7,220 nucleotides of DNA from Acidobacteriota bacterium. GTDB lineage: Bacteria; Acidobacteriota; Vicinamibacteria; Vicinamibacterales; UBA8438. Of this stretch, positions 6,748 through 7,220 are shown in pieces. The translations under genes and the position numbers were made by a program. The notes beneath the pieces are model-generated. The model had not been told where the DNA came from and made no database searches. It saw nothing but the letters and a program-made list of their open reading frames with translations. Where the stretch lies: the NCBI GenBank assembly GCA_003533545.1, contig DQEK01000182.1:16410-23629 (forward strand), written 5' to 3'. Every line of letters starts with the position of its first letter. Within the stretch, counting starts at the first letter, position 1.

Positions 6748-7220
6748 CGGCCTATCTCCTGCACTTCCTCGAAGCAGACCTCGTGCGCCATCTCGTACTC
6801 GTGCCATTCAACCTGGTACCCAGCCGCTCGCAGTAACTCCGCACTGCCGTAACCCAACTGACGCGGTACCACGTCATCGTGCCGCCCGTGCGCTTGCAAA
6901 ATCGGAACTTGCTGATTCGATTCAGCAGCCTCCTTCGGAAGCCGCTCGTGCAAAGGCAGGTATCCGGACAGCACCACGAGACCGGCCAATGGCGACTCGC
7001 ATCGCAACCCCGTAAACAACGCCATCGCTGCCCCCTGCGAGAAGCCGGCCAGCACGATGCGTGACGCAGGCACGCCGCGGTCGATCTCCCGCGCGATCAG
7101 CATCTCGATTGAAGCGGCCGATTGGCGGATGCCAGCCTCGTCCTGACCGCGAGCGTCAAGACTCGTAATGTCATACCAAGCCGGCATCGGCGTACCCATG
7201 TTGATCGTTACCGGAATAAC
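6711..7220 (-). CDS. Phospholipase/carboxylesterase-type alpha/beta hydrolase (5' end cut by window edge)
   Basis: The frame is open to the right edge: the ATG at 7199 is internal, because the preceding codons (VIPVTIN) join on to MGTPMPAWYDI, a segment typical of the middle of this family. 169 residues are visible; from the usual size of about 220 residues, roughly 50-60 are missing at the N-terminus. Visible catalytic motifs are LAGFSQGAAMA (nucleophile Ser), HGRHDDVVP (Asp in the first D of DD) and MAHEVC (His), the complete triad of the Abhydrolase_2 group of small carboxylesterases, lysophospholipases and acyl-protein thioesterases. These hydrolyse short-chain or lysophospholipid esters, and most are cytoplasmic; the missing N-terminus prevents checking for a signal peptide. 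It is the first visible gene of the minus-strand hydrolase cluster and overlaps the next gene by 37 bases. Confidence 0.92.
   Translation of the reverse strand, partial: VIPVTINMGTPMPAWYDITSLDARGQDEAGIRQSAASIEMLIAREIDRGVPASRIVLAGFSQGAAMALFTGLRCESPLAGLVVLSGYLPLHERLPKEAAESNQQVPILQAHGRHDDVVPRQLGYGSAELLRAAGYQVEWHEYEMAHEVCFEEVQEIGRWLNRVFGEESD
6756..6760 (-). promoter_or_regulatory. Shine-Dalgarno of the prolyl oligopeptidase, inside the esterase coding region
   Basis: The minus strand reads AGGAG, 8 nt before the ATG at 6747. It lies within the last codons of the upstream esterase and supports both this start and translational coupling of the two genes. Confidence 0.75.

Noticed and set aside
6748..6807. 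Longer N-terminus for the prolyl oligopeptidase starting at 6807
   Set aside because: It would deepen the overlap with the esterase to nearly 100 bases and precede the lipoprotein signal with about 20 unneeded residues; the ATG at 6747 has its own AGGAG.
6437..7015. 192-residue open frame on the plus strand across the peptidase/esterase junction
   Set aside because: It is antisense to two genes with intact catalytic motifs, and its Ser/Arg/Pro-rich composition looks like a shadow frame.

Overview
The window comes from a moderately GC-rich, diderm (Gram-negative type) bacterium. The evidence is two genes with lipoprotein signal peptides, one with a Sec signal peptide, and an inner-membrane HupE/UreJ protein. 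No rRNA, tRNA, mobile element or phylogenetic marker is present. The mix of secreted peptidases, a DWPAFRGP-type propeller protein and a HupE plus membrane-anchor pair fits environmental Gammaproteobacteria or Acidobacteria-like lineages, but the phylum cannot be fixed from this sequence.

Layout, left to right. (1) Positions 1-1187, minus strand: an almost complete secreted PQQ-like beta-propeller protein whose last residues run off the left edge. (2) Positions 1188-1512: a divergent intergenic region of about 325 bp that must hold promoters for both flanking genes. (3) Positions 1513-2801, plus strand: a two-gene unit of a HupE/UreJ-family membrane protein followed 8 bp later by a single-pass membrane-anchored protein with a beta-rich extracytoplasmic domain. 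(4) Positions 2802-2939: a short convergent gap. (5) Positions 2940-7220, minus strand, transcribed right to left: a tightly packed three-gene hydrolase cluster. It contains a phospholipase/carboxylesterase-type alpha/beta hydrolase (5' end off the right edge), a prolyl oligopeptidase-family lipoprotein whose start overlaps the esterase, and an M28-family metallopeptidase lipoprotein 25 bp further on.

The hydrolase cluster reads as a cell-envelope peptide and ester degradation operon. The serine peptidase would cut peptides internally after proline, and the zinc enzyme would trim N-terminal residues. All catalytic residues visible in the three enzymes are intact. The HupE/anchor pair is the least understood part: there is no hydrogenase or urease gene in view, so the family name says little about its job here.

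Start sites were reassigned by Shine-Dalgarno position and signal-peptide logic. The M28 gene starts at a GTG at 4601 and the prolyl oligopeptidase at an ATG at 6747. The HupE gene has no usable Shine-Dalgarno and may be translated from a leaderless mRNA.
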